64,000 bases of DNA from Terramyces sp. JEL0728 (GCA_027603945.1 JADIIU010000005.1:202630-266629); one strand, 5' to 3'; shown: positions 32,521 to 43,683, counted from the first letter of the stretch. Numbers and translations: made by a program. Notes: generated by a model from the letters alone, not told the origin.

Positions 32521-32537
32521 GAATAAAGAATTTATTC
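32521..32537. terminator. Bidirectional poly(A) signal
   Basis: GAATAAAGAATTTATTC is a near-perfect inverted repeat that presents AATAAA on both strands. It lies between the convergent LRR-3 and lanosterol synthase stops and overlaps the latter. Confidence 0.75.
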
Positions 32538-34692
32538 ATTACCATAGATTTTAGCGTACCTTGATAATGCCCAGATTGGAAATGCAAATTTGTAGTTTGG
32601 ATATGAAATCATGCAGTTTTTGTTGAATACACCTTCGATATTCTCCTGCAACCATTCTCCATTTCCTTGTTGTCTTTTTATTACAAGCTCAATCCCTCTC
32701 TTGATTACAGCTTTGTTGTCGTACTTTGCCGCCATAAGTGCAAGCAATGCCCATGAAGTTTGAACAACCTGTGAAGTTGGCAGGTTGTGCCATTCGCCAG
32801 TTTCGCAAGATTTGTAGCTTTCTCCCCAACCACCATCTGGCATTTGTTTGGACACAAGGAATTCACAAGCACGACGGATGTTTTCTTGTTCAATTGTCTG
32901 TCCAACGCTGGATAAACTTTCCATTGCGAAAAACATTGCATAAGTAAAACAAATTCCCCAGCTTCCATACCACGATCCATCTTCTTTTTGCGATTTGAGG
33001 ATAAACTGGATAGCACGGCCAATAGTTTTTTGTATTTCAGCAGTTCTGTAGTTTGGATATAATTTTTTGAACGTGGTCAGTCCAAGTAAAACGGCAGTTG
33101 TGCATTCTGGATAGCTGTATTCTACCATAATCTTGCCAAACACTTGAGCAGGGTTAAATAGCTCCAGCCATTCGGGACCTCTTTGCAGTTCGTAACTGGC
33201 AAACCCGCCATCTTCGTTTTGCATAGTCAACAGTACATTTACTGCATCGCACAGTCGCTCCTTTCCAACCAATTTGGGAGTGAATCTACAGTTAGCTAAT
33301 TATCTACGGCAATTTCTGTAAAAGTAGCACAGACTTCAACCCTTCAGCGGTGCAATCAGAGACAGTGTACCCTTGATCTCGTGTAGAGAACGGCCAAGCT
33401 CCTTTGGTTTCGTGTCGATAGCAGTCACTGGCATTTGGCACGTTTTGGCGAATCTAATTAACAAAAAATACCTGCATATCGTCCAAAAACTCTAGCGATC
33501 TAATAATCATATCTTTAAACTGAGGGTCGTCAGCTAGACCGCCTTCAATGGCAGCTTGGACAGCAAATGCAGTGTCCCACAGTTGCGACCCGTTAGTCCC
33601 ATTCATCATCATTCCTTCTCCACTCATCCACAAGAAATCTGGAACTCTTTCAACATGCTTCTTGAACGTTTCAGAATCAGGTCCATCCACAATATACACA
33701 ATGAGCATGTTCATCATTTTGTTGACTGGCCCAAGATCCAAAAACTTTGTATTTTCATCTTCAATCCTGATTTGGCGCAGTGCTTCATCAACTGCCACCT
33801 TTCGAATGAATCCGTTTGGCAATTTTTCATAAATGTTTAGTGCTCCGTTAACAAAATTAAGTATGGGTGATGGTGGTGCGTACAACTCCTTAATAGCTAC
33901 ATTATCCCTTTGCGCACTCCAATTGATTTCCGAATAATCTTCAACATAGAGTTCTTGTCTGAGTGAAAGAATCAATTCATCGACCGGCGCAACGTATCTG
34001 ATGCTGTACAAGTAAGACATTGGCAGGTAAACCATTCTAGTATGGCACCACATCCGTCCAGCGTGGACCGGTGCCAAGTAAGGCAAAATCCACAGCTCTG
34101 GTGGAATAGGATTCTGGCCTTCCCATTCATACAATCCAATAACAGATAGCCAGAATTTACCCCAGGTTGGCACGCCGGTTGAACCGCCGAGTTTCCATAA
34201 AGTATTTCTAGCTCTAGTGCAAACAGGATGGTCTGCAGGATACCCAAGCAGCCGAAGGGCAACATAGTTTAAACTGGTTCCAAAGACAGTTGATTCACCC
34301 TCCGTATGAATACCCCAGCCTCCGTCATCTTTATGAGCCTTGTTCACCAAGTACTTTGCCAATTCAGCCTTGTATCCGGGAGGAAACAGAGTTTTAGTGA
34401 TATACATAACGATAACAAGCCCAGGAATTAAAAACATTGGGCCGCCGTACTCACCGGCAAAATGCCCGTCTTTGGTTTGCAGATGCTTGTAAAACAAAAG
34501 CCCGTTACGCGCTGAATCTAAAGCAGTCTTTGGTTTTGACAAGTGTTTCATTGACGTTTTCTTGCCGAGCCAGTAGCGATCTATATCGGACTGGGGGTGT
34601 TCCTGGCGCTGTTTTTCAGTCTGTAGATAGTGCCAAGTCTGCCGGCCATGCTCTACGTTTAATCTCCAGTAATCCAGATTTGTTGATTCCAT
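32532..34692 (-). CDS. ERG7: Lanosterol synthase (oxidosqualene cyclase)
   Basis: Three exons (33472-34692, 33308-33453, 32532-33285) with 18- and 22-nt introns give 706 residues, near the family norm. The enzyme cyclises 2,3-oxidosqualene to lanosterol at the ER in sterol synthesis. The catalytic motif VSDCTAEG, with the proton-donating Asp, lies in exon 2 at about residue 446. Several QW repeats are visible: [55 protein letters not shown] and PDGGWGES. The stop TAA is inside AATAAA. Sterol end product is inferred from the family: a cycloartenol-type product cannot be excluded by eye. Confidence 0.94.
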
Positions 34693-34917
34693 TTGAAAAA
34701 GTCTAAATTGCGGTGGCTGATGAATTACACTTAAATGATGCTCTGCAAATTAGCAATTGCTGACGGCCAATTAGTGAGCAGTAGTTGATTACCGCGCCGA
34801 TTGAGTCTGGCCGTAGCCAAATATCAGTGTTGAAAATATATTTTTATTTCAAGAGATTATTTTTGCCAAAGAGAATAAAGATTGAAGAAGGGAAGAGGTA
34901 AAGGGTATGCAAAAATA

Positions 34918-37624
34918 TTAAAGCTGTCTTCGGATAAGTTCTCTGGTCCATCGGGCATAGTTTTTGGTTTCTGGATTGCAGTGACGGTCGGTTTTAACAT
35001 CCTTGATGAATTGGGTAACCCACGGAGCACCAAAGAAGGCTTTAAGATGGCCAGGCGGAATTGTATCTGCCAAATCTCCCAACAAGCCCATCATGATCTT
35101 TACATACGATTCGCTTTTTTCAGCCTCTTGGGTAGCAACTTCCAAGAATCCAAAGATTTGAGTAGCATAGTTCACAAGCAAAGCGCCTTTTTCTGCCTGT
35201 TTCAACCCCTGGCAGATCCCAACATAAGCTTCTGCAATAGCCTCTCTAGTTTCTACCACGTAGTCATATTGTTCTTGAGTAAACTAAATAAAAAGAAAAA
35301 TACCTGTGGAATGTACATTAGTTGGTTAGAGATATCCCCGATAATACCCATTGCAGGATGAACATACACTTCAAATTTACCACCAATTGCCAAACTAAGA
35401 TCACCAATTGCGGATAGACACGATGGACGCACTTTACGGTGGAGGTTAGGGAAGCTCAACAACTGTCCGATAGAGTTGATTAATGGTTCGCAGTAGCTCA
35501 AAATAGAATCGCCAAGTGCTCTGCAGATATCACCCAACACACCCAAAACAATCGAGCAAACAGTGTAGTCTTCATAATTAGTTAATGCAGCAAGTATGAA
35601 TGGCATAAGTGAATCCATATAGCGCAAGAAATCCCCCTCCACCGCGCTTGCTACTGCACCAATTGCAACAAAAGCTTCTTCCTTGACAGTTGAATCTTTG
35701 TGGGCATTGCTGATAACAACCAACAGATTCTGCATGATAATATCTGCTCCTGTGCGGATTGGCACTGGGTCGTAGTGAATAATACTAGTCAATATACTGC
35801 ACAAATTGGCTTGGTTTTGATAATAGGCACGTCTTTCGTCATCGCCAACCAAGCTGTTCACTTGAGAAACAGTGTAGACTAATCTTTCCACAGTCATTTG
35901 ACACAGATTAGCAATTAATGGCGAACAGTCCTTTGCGCTGTTTTCAATTAATACAGATATTGCCTCAAATGCCGATTGCTGGAAGTTTGTATCAACCCCA
36001 GGCTTTTGCGAAGCAGTCATCAGTGCGCCAACAAGCACTTCAAAGTATGGGCTAAGAGAACTGGAGGCATCTTGATGGTTTTTAGTTCCCAATTGTTCTG
36101 CTAAACACGTAATGCTCCATGCACAGCTTCCAGCAATTTTACTGGTGTCGCTCAATCCTCGGATAACTGCATCTACGATCGCTTGAATTTCCTGCGGCTG
36201 AATAACTTCTAGCAAGTTTTCACAAATTCTCCCCAAAGTCCAAGCAGCTGAATCTTTAACAACTGGGGATTGGTCGCTAATGAGCTGCAGTAGGATCGGT
36301 AGCGCTTCTGATACCAATTGAGACATTTCTTGAGGCTCTGGACCATCAATGATAGAGCCAAAGGCCATACATGCTGTATCCCTGTATCTCCAGTTGTCGT
36401 GTACAATATGTTGTTTGATAAATGGCAGTACATGTGGAATAACATTGGATCCACAGACACTAGCAAATAGCTGTAAACAGGTAGCAGCTGCCATAGAAGG
36501 GGTCCATTCATCGCCATCTTCATCCTCTTCTTGGGTAGTCATGATGTGTAGCAAAACAGGAATGGTTTCAGGAGCAGCACCCATCGCGAAATGATAGCAT
36601 GGCATAGAAGTATCACCCTGCCGTTAATTAGTATTACATCTTGAATAGCATAGTTGCGATCACACTCAATTTCACAAATAGTAGACCAGAATTCAATGGC
36701 TTGCAGCACCACGCGTTCATTGCTGTGTCTCATACCAACAAGTGTAAGTCCGTATAATGCCTTTTGCATATACAAGGTCATAAAGTCGTAATACATGGCG
36801 ATGATTTTAACAAGACATTCGAAACCCATAACTTGAACATCTGCGGAATCAGGAGTCTGTGTTGCTTCACAAACAATCTGCATCACATAGTTGCGCTCTT
36901 CTTCTCTAGCAAAGTTTTCTCTAATAAAAGTAAGTGAGTTGGCTAGTGCTTGCAAAGCAGTGAATCTAACTTCAGGAGGGTTGCTAAATTAAATCAAAAC
37001 TACTTTTCTTTCTTGGCTGCACCATCAGCGACGGCAGTCAAGATGGCATTTGATTGCGAGGATAAAATATCTGATTGCACAACTTCGCATATGAAACCAA
37101 GACATTGCAAAGTTGACTTTTTCGCTAATGGAGATTGAGCGGTTTGTACTCTTTCCAGTAACAGTCCAATCAATTCTCCCCATTGACCAAGGTTTAATTC
37201 GATATTGGCAATAGCTGCAACGATTTGCCCGGCTACAGTGCCTACTGTGCCATCCGTAGATCCGAGCGAGTGCAAAATCATATTTTTAATCTGGTTCCTT
37301 GTATTCTGATCAACCGCCATCCATCGCTCAGAAAGCTCCCTTTGTCGCTCAAAGTTCTAATTAATAAAAAACTACTTTGGCTTCGATAGCATTCTTCATC
37401 ATTAACCCAGCACTTTGTCTAATTGACTGGTGAATTCCCTCGTTGCCTAATTCTTGGCACAGCATTCCCATGAATTGCGGCTATGGTTAATCACAATTAC
37501 AAAGTTTTCTTTGGCGTAGTTTTCTAATTGCTGTTGTGCTCCTTCACGAGTAGCGGTGACTGGGTTAGTAAAATGTACCTGGAGAAAGCGTATTGTTTAA
37601 GAGTTCGGTGAAACTCATAGTCAT
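34918..37624 (-). CDS. KAP95: Importin subunit beta-1
   Basis: Seven exons (37579-37624, 37501-37559, 37376-37480, 37004-37356, 36638-36983, 35304-36617, 34918-35283) with 19-20-nt introns give 862 residues, the normal length. It is the nuclear import receptor that binds importin alpha and RanGTP at the nuclear pore. HEAT-repeat landmarks are MIVCEATQ-type (MQIVCEATQTPD), EFWSTICEIE, the acidic loop TTQEEDEDGDEW, VPHVLPFIKQHI, NWRYRDTACMAFGSIIDGPEP, KDSAAWTLGRICE, and the end YARWTRELIRRQL. The start may be ATG 37624 or the in-frame ATG two codons later. Confidence 0.95.
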
Positions 37625-37805
37625 TATTTTGGAGATTGAAAAATTGAAAAAAAAGTACAAGCGGACGATTTCCGGACAGCATACAATTGGGATTCTTCCT
37701 ACAGATCTGTAGCCCTTAGATCTGATCTCTGCAGTGTATATTTTTGCAGTCAATCGAAAAACAAACCTCAATCACGCTGCAAATGTCAGCTAAAACTGAT
37801 TGTAT

Positions 37806-38619
37806 TTATTCGTCAAACTCATGTACACTGTGATAAATCCCAATCACACCAAAGATTAAAAAAATAACTGCTCCAACAAAAGTAACAGTCTTTGGACTAA
37901 TCTTAGTAGCGAGCTACGTTAGTTATAAATACCATTCTTCCTCCGACTACCGCGCACGCACTGCAAATAGCATGTCCTGCCAATCCGCCAATAGTAACCC
38001 ACCAGAAATCTTGTGCGCCAGATAACGCAACAGTAGCTATTTGCGACCGGTCACCCCTACGTTAATTCCATTTACCATTCCGCCAAGAATGTCATGACGA
38101 ATGTTTGAACCCACACTGGTGATAAAAATCCAAGTGCTCTTTCTTTCCAGCTACGATTAATCAGCTCGTAAGCGTTTATCCCGGGATAACCATGTATACA
38201 TACCTTTTTTGCTGACCTTCTTCCATTAAAGCCGCTTCCTCCGTCTTTTTGGTATTATCCAACTCCTGGGTAACTTCATCCAGTTCTTCCATGCACTCAT
38301 TTCCACTCATCCCATAAGCATCTTTAACCAATTTCAGTCCAAATATCAAAAACAACACTGACGCTAATAATTCAGTGTACTGCTTTGAAATCAGTTGCGG
38401 TAGTATTTGTCCCATCAATGCGGATAATATTGTCATTACTAGCAGTGCTCCCATTGCTGCGCTGAATATTAGTAGTCTAGGGTGTGTCATTGCCATTACA
38501 GCTGCTATAAGGAAGGTCTTGTCTCCTATTTCCGATACTAATATCACTAGGAACGATACTACTAGTGATTCTAATCCTGATGATGGTTCCATATTACTGA
38601 TTTTTGAATATGGAAACAA
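37806..38619 (-). CDS. GDT1: Gdt1/TMEM165-type Mn2+/Ca2+ transporter (UPF0016)
   Basis: Four exons (38204-38619, 38076-38150, 37933-38056, 37806-37913) give 240 residues. UPF0016 proteins move Ca2+ and Mn2+ across Golgi membranes in exchange for protons. Two inverted halves each carry the signature: SEIGDKT in the first and AEWGDRSQIA in the second, the latter spanning a 19-nt intron. The hydrophobic helices and the acidic central loop fit the family. The first intron is 53 nt, unusually long here. No cleavable targeting sequence is obvious. The stop TAA is inside AATAAA (37805-37810). Confidence 0.93.
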
Positions 38620-39272
38620 AAGTCAAGCCTGAAAAAAGCAGTGGCACACAACTACTCGATGTTTCCAGGATAAAGACTAGGAGCTCATAGTCGCTGTAAA
38701 GAATTGTTGCTCATATTATTACTTTGCTGAGTCGTTTAATTAGCCAATATTACCTCACATCCATCGCAGGTGATATTTGCCAACGCTTGGTATTGAATTG
38801 CCTGTAAACCTATAACCCGCAAGTTTCTAATATCCAAACTAGCAATTCTCCGCTACGGTTCATTATTTCTTTTAGTTGGCGAACCACAATGTCCTTTGGC
38901 CGCTATGTCCTTGGACACACTGCCTTTTTGAATGTTACTGTGCAATCCAAACAGGCCCAGCTGTTACGTCATTTGGTTTCAAGGAGGCGTGTGTAGTATT
39001 TTTTATTATTCGGGAAGGCGTTTGGCGGGATAAAAGACCCATTGAGCAATAAAATAAAAACGAGAGAGCTTGTGCCAGCAGAACTCTTATTCAGCAATCA
39101 ACCACTAACCAGCGAATTGATTGCTTGCTTTTACTTTGCAGAGTCACCGATCTTTTGCCAAAGCCCGCTTGAAAATGTTTCGTGTAACCACCCCTCAATC
39201 GAGCCTGTTTTAGATGATGAATGTATAAAAATAGAAAAAACCAAAAGCAAGTAAACTCTTTTATATATAGAA
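38620..39272. other. Intergenic region, nothing recognised
   Basis: About 650 bp between divergent genes. A plus-strand frame at 39042-39254 has no ATG. TATATATAG occurs about 10-15 bp upstream of the next start and is a plausible core promoter element. Confidence 0.45.
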
Positions 39273-39965
39273 ATGTTCAAATCAGTTATTTTACTTACTC
39301 TTGTCGCTTTCTCTTCTGCTGCTCCGCACTGGAAAAAAGAACACGGTAAACACGAAAAACCTAGACACGAACATGAAAAAGAACCATGCGAAACCACTAC
39401 TACTCAACCATGTGAACCAACTACTACTCAACCATGCAATGAAGTCACCACTACCGATTTGCCAGTTATCCAAACTACCCCATGCAATGAAGCAACCACT
39501 ACCGATTTGCCAGTTATCCAAACTACCCCATGCAACGAAGTAACCACCACTGACTTGCCTGTAATACAAACTACCCCATGCAACGAAGTAACCACCACTG
39601 ACTTGCCAGTTATCCAAACTACCCCATGCAATGAAGCAACCACCACTGACTTGCCTGTAATACAAACTACCCCATGCAACGAAGTAACCACCACTGATTT
39701 GCCAGTTATTCAGGTCACAACTACTCCATGTAACGAAATGACAACTGACTTGCCAGTGATCCCAACTCCACCAGCCTACGGTTATAATGTCCCACAAAGC
39801 TCTGATTTACCAGTTATCCAAACCCCACAAGCAGCTTATACTCCAGAAGCTCAAACACAAGCAGCACAAGCTGTCCCAACCGCCTACGGAGGTAATATTG
39901 TCTCTTCAGCTACCACCGCCGGATTCTCTGTTTTATCTATTGCTGCAGTCATCCTCGCATTATAA
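39273..39965 (+). CDS. Secreted GPI-anchor-type repeat protein
   Basis: A single exon encodes 230 residues. A signal peptide (MFKSVILLTLVAFSSA) is followed by a short basic His/Lys/Glu segment. Seven repeats of about 16 residues follow, of the form PCNEVTTTDLPVIQTT. The C-terminus is a small-residue and hydrophobic stretch, SATTAGFSVLSIAAVILAL, with no basic tail, as expected for GPI-anchor addition. Each repeat has one Cys, which could cross-link the protein into a wall or coat. It resembles fungal cell-wall or spore-surface proteins in architecture only. Nothing indicates an enzyme. Confidence 0.78.
   Translation: MFKSVILLTLVAFSSAAPHWKKEHGKHEKPRHEHEKEPCETTTTQPCEPTTTQPCNEVTTTDLPVIQTTPCNEATTTDLPVIQTTPCNEVTTTDLPVIQTTPCNEVTTTDLPVIQTTPCNEATTTDLPVIQTTPCNEVTTTDLPVIQVTTTPCNEMTTDLPVIPTPPAYGYNVPQSSDLPVIQTPQAAYTPEAQTQAAQAVPTAYGGNIVSSATTAGFSVLSIAAVILAL
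39431..39765 (+). repeat. 48-bp coding tandem repeat (7 units)
   Basis: Seven units of about 48 bp encode CNE[VA]TTTDLPVIQTTP. The first six are near identical and the seventh is degenerate. A(V/A) alternation suggests duplication in blocks. Confidence 0.9.
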
Positions 39966-40098
39966 TTTAATATATTCATCTCTTTCCGAACACATTCTAT
40001 TGTGTCCATTCATGAAACAAGGTTGTTTCGCGTAATTGTCTGTTGAAACGGACAAGTAGCCACAAGGATATAAAACCCAGCAAATATTAATCATTTTA

Positions 40099-40224
40099 AT
40101 GAAGAGAAAACAAGACGAGGAAACATCAAGCGCTAAAAAGATATGCGAAAAGCAACTGCAAAGTTACGATTATGATCTGCACCCGTCTCTGCTGCGTAAA
40201 TATCTCAACGGATCTTTTAAATAA
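40099..40224 (+). CDS. Possible 41-residue small protein
   Basis: ATG 40099 opens MKRKQDEETSSAKKICEKQ and ends LHPSLLRKYLNGSFK. Support comes from a TATA-like GGATATAAAAC about 30 bp upstream and a TAA stop inside AATAAA (40220-40225), the pattern used by confirmed genes here. The composition is charged. No family is recognised. Confidence 0.45.
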   Translation: MKRKQDEETSSAKKICEKQLQSYDYDLHPSLLRKYLNGSFK

Positions 40225-40284
40225 ACAGATTTTCATTTAAATAAACAGATTTACTACAAGCGAAACAATCTTAATAGTCTTAAT

Positions 40285-41106
40285 TTAAATATATTCAGAT
40301 ATATTATAATCTTGCTTGATTTCGTTAGCAAGAGAGAGCACAATATCCATATTCAGCAACGGCAGTCGATGCAGAAAAGCATGAATCTCTGACTGCTCAA
40401 GTTCTACATTAAAAAAAAAGTACCTTCAAGTTCCTCTTTACAATGAACAAAAATAGCCAGACAAACATAGAAAATATCATTCATACAAATCAATCGATCC
40501 CACAGCCGAAGCACATTTTCAATTGGGAGCTGCTTGGCGAGTAAAGTTTCAAACCACGGTAACACCCATTCACGAGTATTAATTTCTTCTTCTTGGAAAT
40601 GGCTGTACAGGTCTGGCAGCACCATCCGGAACAGTATCATGAAATTGGATACTTCTTTTTGCGAATCTATCGAGTTTACAATTTCCATTATTTTTTCAAA
40701 ACAGAAATAGACTTTGATTTCTGTGTAGTATACCATCAATAGTGGTCCGCACAATGACACCTGATTAAATAGATTGTACTAGTGACGGATGGTAGTCTAT
40801 TGAATGGTTCATTAAATACAGCGAAACGACATTTTCCAAAAGTAGTTGTAAATCCTTGCGAAAATACTGTTTACGTTGATTAAAGTATCTATTGCTCTCG
40901 CCTTTAAGGGATTTCAAGTAATAATCCGATTCATGATTCTGTACTAATTTCTGCTGTTTTGTATTCAATAGTACATCCCAGACTGTATGTCGAATTGAAT
41001 CAGGAATGCCTTGTTAGTGTGAAATACCTTGAACTGCCAAGAGAGAGAGTTTTTTCAGGTCTATACTCTCTTGATTCAGCAGTTCCTGAAAATCATTGAG
41101 GTCCAT
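40285..41106 (-). CDS. TBC (Rab-GAP-like) domain protein
   Basis: Four exons (41028-41106, 40780-41009, 40424-40760, 40285-40403) with 18-20-nt introns give 254 residues. TBC hallmarks are GIPDSIRHTVWDVLL near residue 27, YHPSLVSLCGPLLMVYY, FRMVLPDLYSHFQEEEINTREWVLPWFETLLAKQLP and ENVLRLWDRLIC. The usual catalytic arginine finger (IxxDxxR) and glutamine finger (YxQ) are not evident: YHP stands where YCQ is normal. It may be a non-catalytic TBC or a scaffold. Short length means that little lies outside the domain. Targets are unknown. Confidence 0.82.
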
Positions 41107-41190
41107 TAAAATTTAATGAATAAGAGATTTTTTGCTGCGGTGAAACAAGTACAGTGATTACAAGCCATTCATCCGCGGTAATTAAACAGA

Positions 41191-41337
41191 ATGGCGGATA
41201 ATGTAGTGGATGGAATAGCGGATAGATTGGTGGAAAGTACAGCCGATGGTATAGCGGATGGTATCCTGCAGACTGTGGACAGAAAGATATTAGTGACGGG
41301 AATTGGACAGTGTTTAAATAATTGCTTTAACAGTTAA
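41191..41337 (+). CDS. Possible 48-residue small protein
   Basis: ATG 41191 opens MADNVVDGIADRLVESTADG and runs to TAA 41335-41337. The frame carries three DGIAD-like units and is amphipathic. It lies between two minus-strand genes. No poly(A) signal or family supports it, so it is tentative. Confidence 0.25.
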   Translation: MADNVVDGIADRLVESTADGIADGILQTVDRKILVTGIGQCLNNCFNS

Positions 41338-41348
41338 TATAACTACAT

Positions 41349-41863
41349 TTATTCAACGTTAAACTTTTTGGCTTGTTCTCGAACATTCTTTTCATATGCC
41401 AATCTGTCCTTGGTAAACAATTTATTCGCAGTCCCATTTGCAGGCGAGTCAGGGTTAGGATCCTCCAGCAAATCCTGAATCCCAAGTAAAATCTCTTTAA
41501 TCGCAATCGACGGTTTCCAAGAAATATTCTCGTTTATAATTGATAAACAGACTAGGTTAAGTTGGTTTACTTTCACCATCAGTGTACACATTTGGATGGA
41601 ATAGTGGTGGATTGAATTTGCATATTGGTGGTTTTGTAGGATACTCTTCTGGGAATCTCATTGTTAGTTTATACTGTCCGCCTGTATTAGTTGAATTTAC
41701 CTTCCCATATTCCTCCTTCTCTTCCGGGAATGATGCAATCCCAGATTGTCAGGTCTATGGCTTTGTTTATGGTTTTGGGTTTTGCAACGAATCCAAATGG
41801 GTGATCTTTTCTCCACTGTTTTCGTTCCTGTGTCAGTCGCTGAGTCAAGATTGAGCTGGACAT
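41349..41863 (-). CDS. UBC9: SUMO-conjugating enzyme E2 (Ubc9)
   Basis: Three exons (41701-41863, 41577-41681, 41349-41551)with 19- and 25-nt introns give 156 residues, the family length. Ubc9 accepts SUMO from E1 on its catalytic Cys and passes it to Lys on substrates. The N-terminus [25 protein letters not shown] is Ubc9-specific. The HPN motif (FHPNVY) and the active-site segment VCLSI follow, spanning intron 2, then [20 protein letters not shown] short loop after HPNVYTD lacks the usual Gly residue pair before VCLSI. The stop TAA is inside AATAAA. Confidence 0.95.
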
Positions 41864-41959
41864 TTTACAAGAATTTCAAATCATTGAGAATCTTTGTTAC
41901 AAGGCAGCAACTTGCATTAGTCAAGTATATGTGAACAGTGCAAAAGTAATTTATTTTAT

Positions 41960-42574
41960 TTACAATGGAGGCAGTTTGGTAAGCAAAGCAGACCGATTCA
42001 TCACAACAATCGTCTTGAACACCATTTGAAGATTAAACAACAGAAACGCAAGCAGCAATACAACAACCACATGGTTCATCCTGCTATCTTTCTTTTCAAT
42101 TTTCAAACCAACATCCTGCGGCTTATCATCAATCCGCTGCTTATACCCATTAATAATGCTTTCAATAGTCTTGTACGCGTTATCCCTAAACAAGAAATTA
42201 CGTAGTTTCCAAACACCTTTGTCAGTCTCTAAATCGATATCCATCGGCAAGCCCAGCGTACTTCCTTTACTCAGACCAGTGATTTCAGATACATGGCAAA
42301 TATCTTTTGTTTGATTAATATGTGAGAAAAACAAACAAAAGTTTTGAGTAACGTACAATCTACCTGCCAGCGATATCCCGTATTTAACTGTGCAGCAGCT
42401 GAAATCAGCAATACAGGTTTCGTATTCGGGGATTAAACCTAGGAACCATTTATGCATGTTTTTGTTTCTTGTTTTTTGTTGGTTTATATCCTCTAGTAGC
42501 TCCGAATCGGTTTTTGCTGATACTGTGCGTTTGTGGAGCTTGGGAGAGTCGCTGCTTTTTGATTCTCGTTCCAT
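41960..42574 (-). CDS. GRAM-domain protein with C-terminal membrane anchor
   Basis: A single exon encodes 204 residues. A charged N-terminus is followed by a GRAM domain at about residues 40-110 (KWFLGLIPEYETCIADFSCCTVKYGISLAGRLYVT and NFCLFFSHI). A C-terminal helix, VVVVLLLAFLLFNLQMVF, ends near residue 190. GRAM proteins of this design sit in the ER and bind lipids at contact sites with the plasma membrane. No VASt sterol-transfer domain is present, so it is like the GRAMD2/3 group and not the Lam sterol carriers. AATAAA overlaps the stop. Confidence 0.82.
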   Translation of the reverse strand: MERESKSSDSPKLHKRTVSAKTDSELLEDINQQKTRNKNMHKWFLGLIPEYETCIADFSCCTVKYGISLAGRLYVTQNFCLFFSHINQTKDICHVSEITGLSKGSTLGLPMDIDLETDKGVWKLRNFLFRDNAYKTIESIINGYKQRIDDKPQDVGLKIEKKDSRMNHVVVVLLLAFLLFNLQMVFKTIVVMNRSALLTKLPPL

Positions 42575-42697
42575 TTTTAGATTTGTGGCAGAGTTAAAAA
42601 ATGCTAAATATAGTGGCTGTATGGGCTCAACTATAGTACTTTAGAGTCCTCTCTCATAGAATAAGATCCAGTCGAATCTGCAAGGTTTATTAACCAA

Positions 42698-43494
42698 TCA
42701 ACAAACATGCTCTGGCACTATGTTTTCTTCATTCAAGAGATACAGCTTTCTGAAAAACAATTCTTTTAGCAGCTGGAAGCAATTTTCAGCCAACGCAGCA
42801 TCATACCTTCCTTTACTGTACTCGTCTCTGATAAACGCATGCTGGGCTTGGAATTCGCACCAGCTAAAAGTGACATTCTTTTCGACTAAATTCTGGTAAA
42901 TCTTTAACCTTCCTTCCTGTGGAATATGCGTGTCTTGTTTCCCAAATATCATTAGTAATTCTCCTTGAATCTCTCTTGTTCTTGATAACGAATCACTTGC
43001 AGTTGACAAAGATTCTTTGTGAATATCGGTTGGAAAGTAGCATACGCTTGCTCTTACTCTTTTGTCAAATGCACACCTGTAAGCCAAATGGCCACTAGAT
43101 TAGCATTAGATTACCCCAGACACATTCCTGTTGCACCTAGACTACCAGTACACGTGCTTAGCGATTGCAAGTAATCCAAAACCGCTGTTGCGTCATCGTC
43201 ATACCCTTTCAAAGTCTTGTCAACCTTCAACTTGTTTCCCAAATCAGTTCCAGGAACATCGTAAGGAATTACATGCCCTAAAGGCAGGAATTCATGGTAA
43301 GATTCAGGTGAGGCGACTATATACCCCTGTGAACAAATTTGTCGACAGAATCTTTGTACCGGTCCAGTTACTTGGTAAATCTCTGTGAATACCGCTACTC
43401 CAGGGTATTTGTTTGTTTTAGGCGGATGGAAAACGTGTACTCGCATTTGTCCTGTTGGTGTCTGCAAGTCCACATGGTACTCTGTGATTAGCAT
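42698..43494 (-). CDS. Dienelactone hydrolase family protein
   Basis: Two exons (43115-43494 and 42698-43094, with a 20-nt intron) give 258 residues. It is an alpha/beta hydrolase with a Cys nucleophile in GMCLGG (Cys about 125; the intron follows directly), an Asp in FGKQDTHIP and a His in QHAFIRDE. That is the Cys-Asp-His triad of dienelactone hydrolases. The N-terminus matches the family (PGVAVFTEIYQVTGPVQRFC). Length is typical. The substrate is unknown: fungal members may act on lactones or other esters. It is divergent from glutaredoxin across 189 bp. Confidence 0.9.
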
Positions 43495-43683
43495 ATGGAT
43501 TGTGCGGAAAAAAAGAATAAATTATTTTGCACTGGTAGAATACAGTCAGAGGAGTTTAAGGTAAAACATATATATCGTTGGCGGATGATTAATTGTTGGC
43601 CGAATCGACCGAGAAACTGCAGCAAGATTTTTGCGCATTTTTCCGTTTGAGTATTTAAAACTCTGAAAACCAAATCACAACAA

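Noticed and set aside
33454..34692. A truncated oxidosqualene cyclase ending before the catalytic motif
   Set aside because: An 18-nt intron leads into the exon carrying VSDCTAEG, and the gene is complete.
39291..39797. Antisense 168-codon frame under the GPI repeat protein
   Set aside because: It is the mirror of the 48-bp repeat, whose unit is a multiple of three; the plus strand has a signal peptide and a GPI end.
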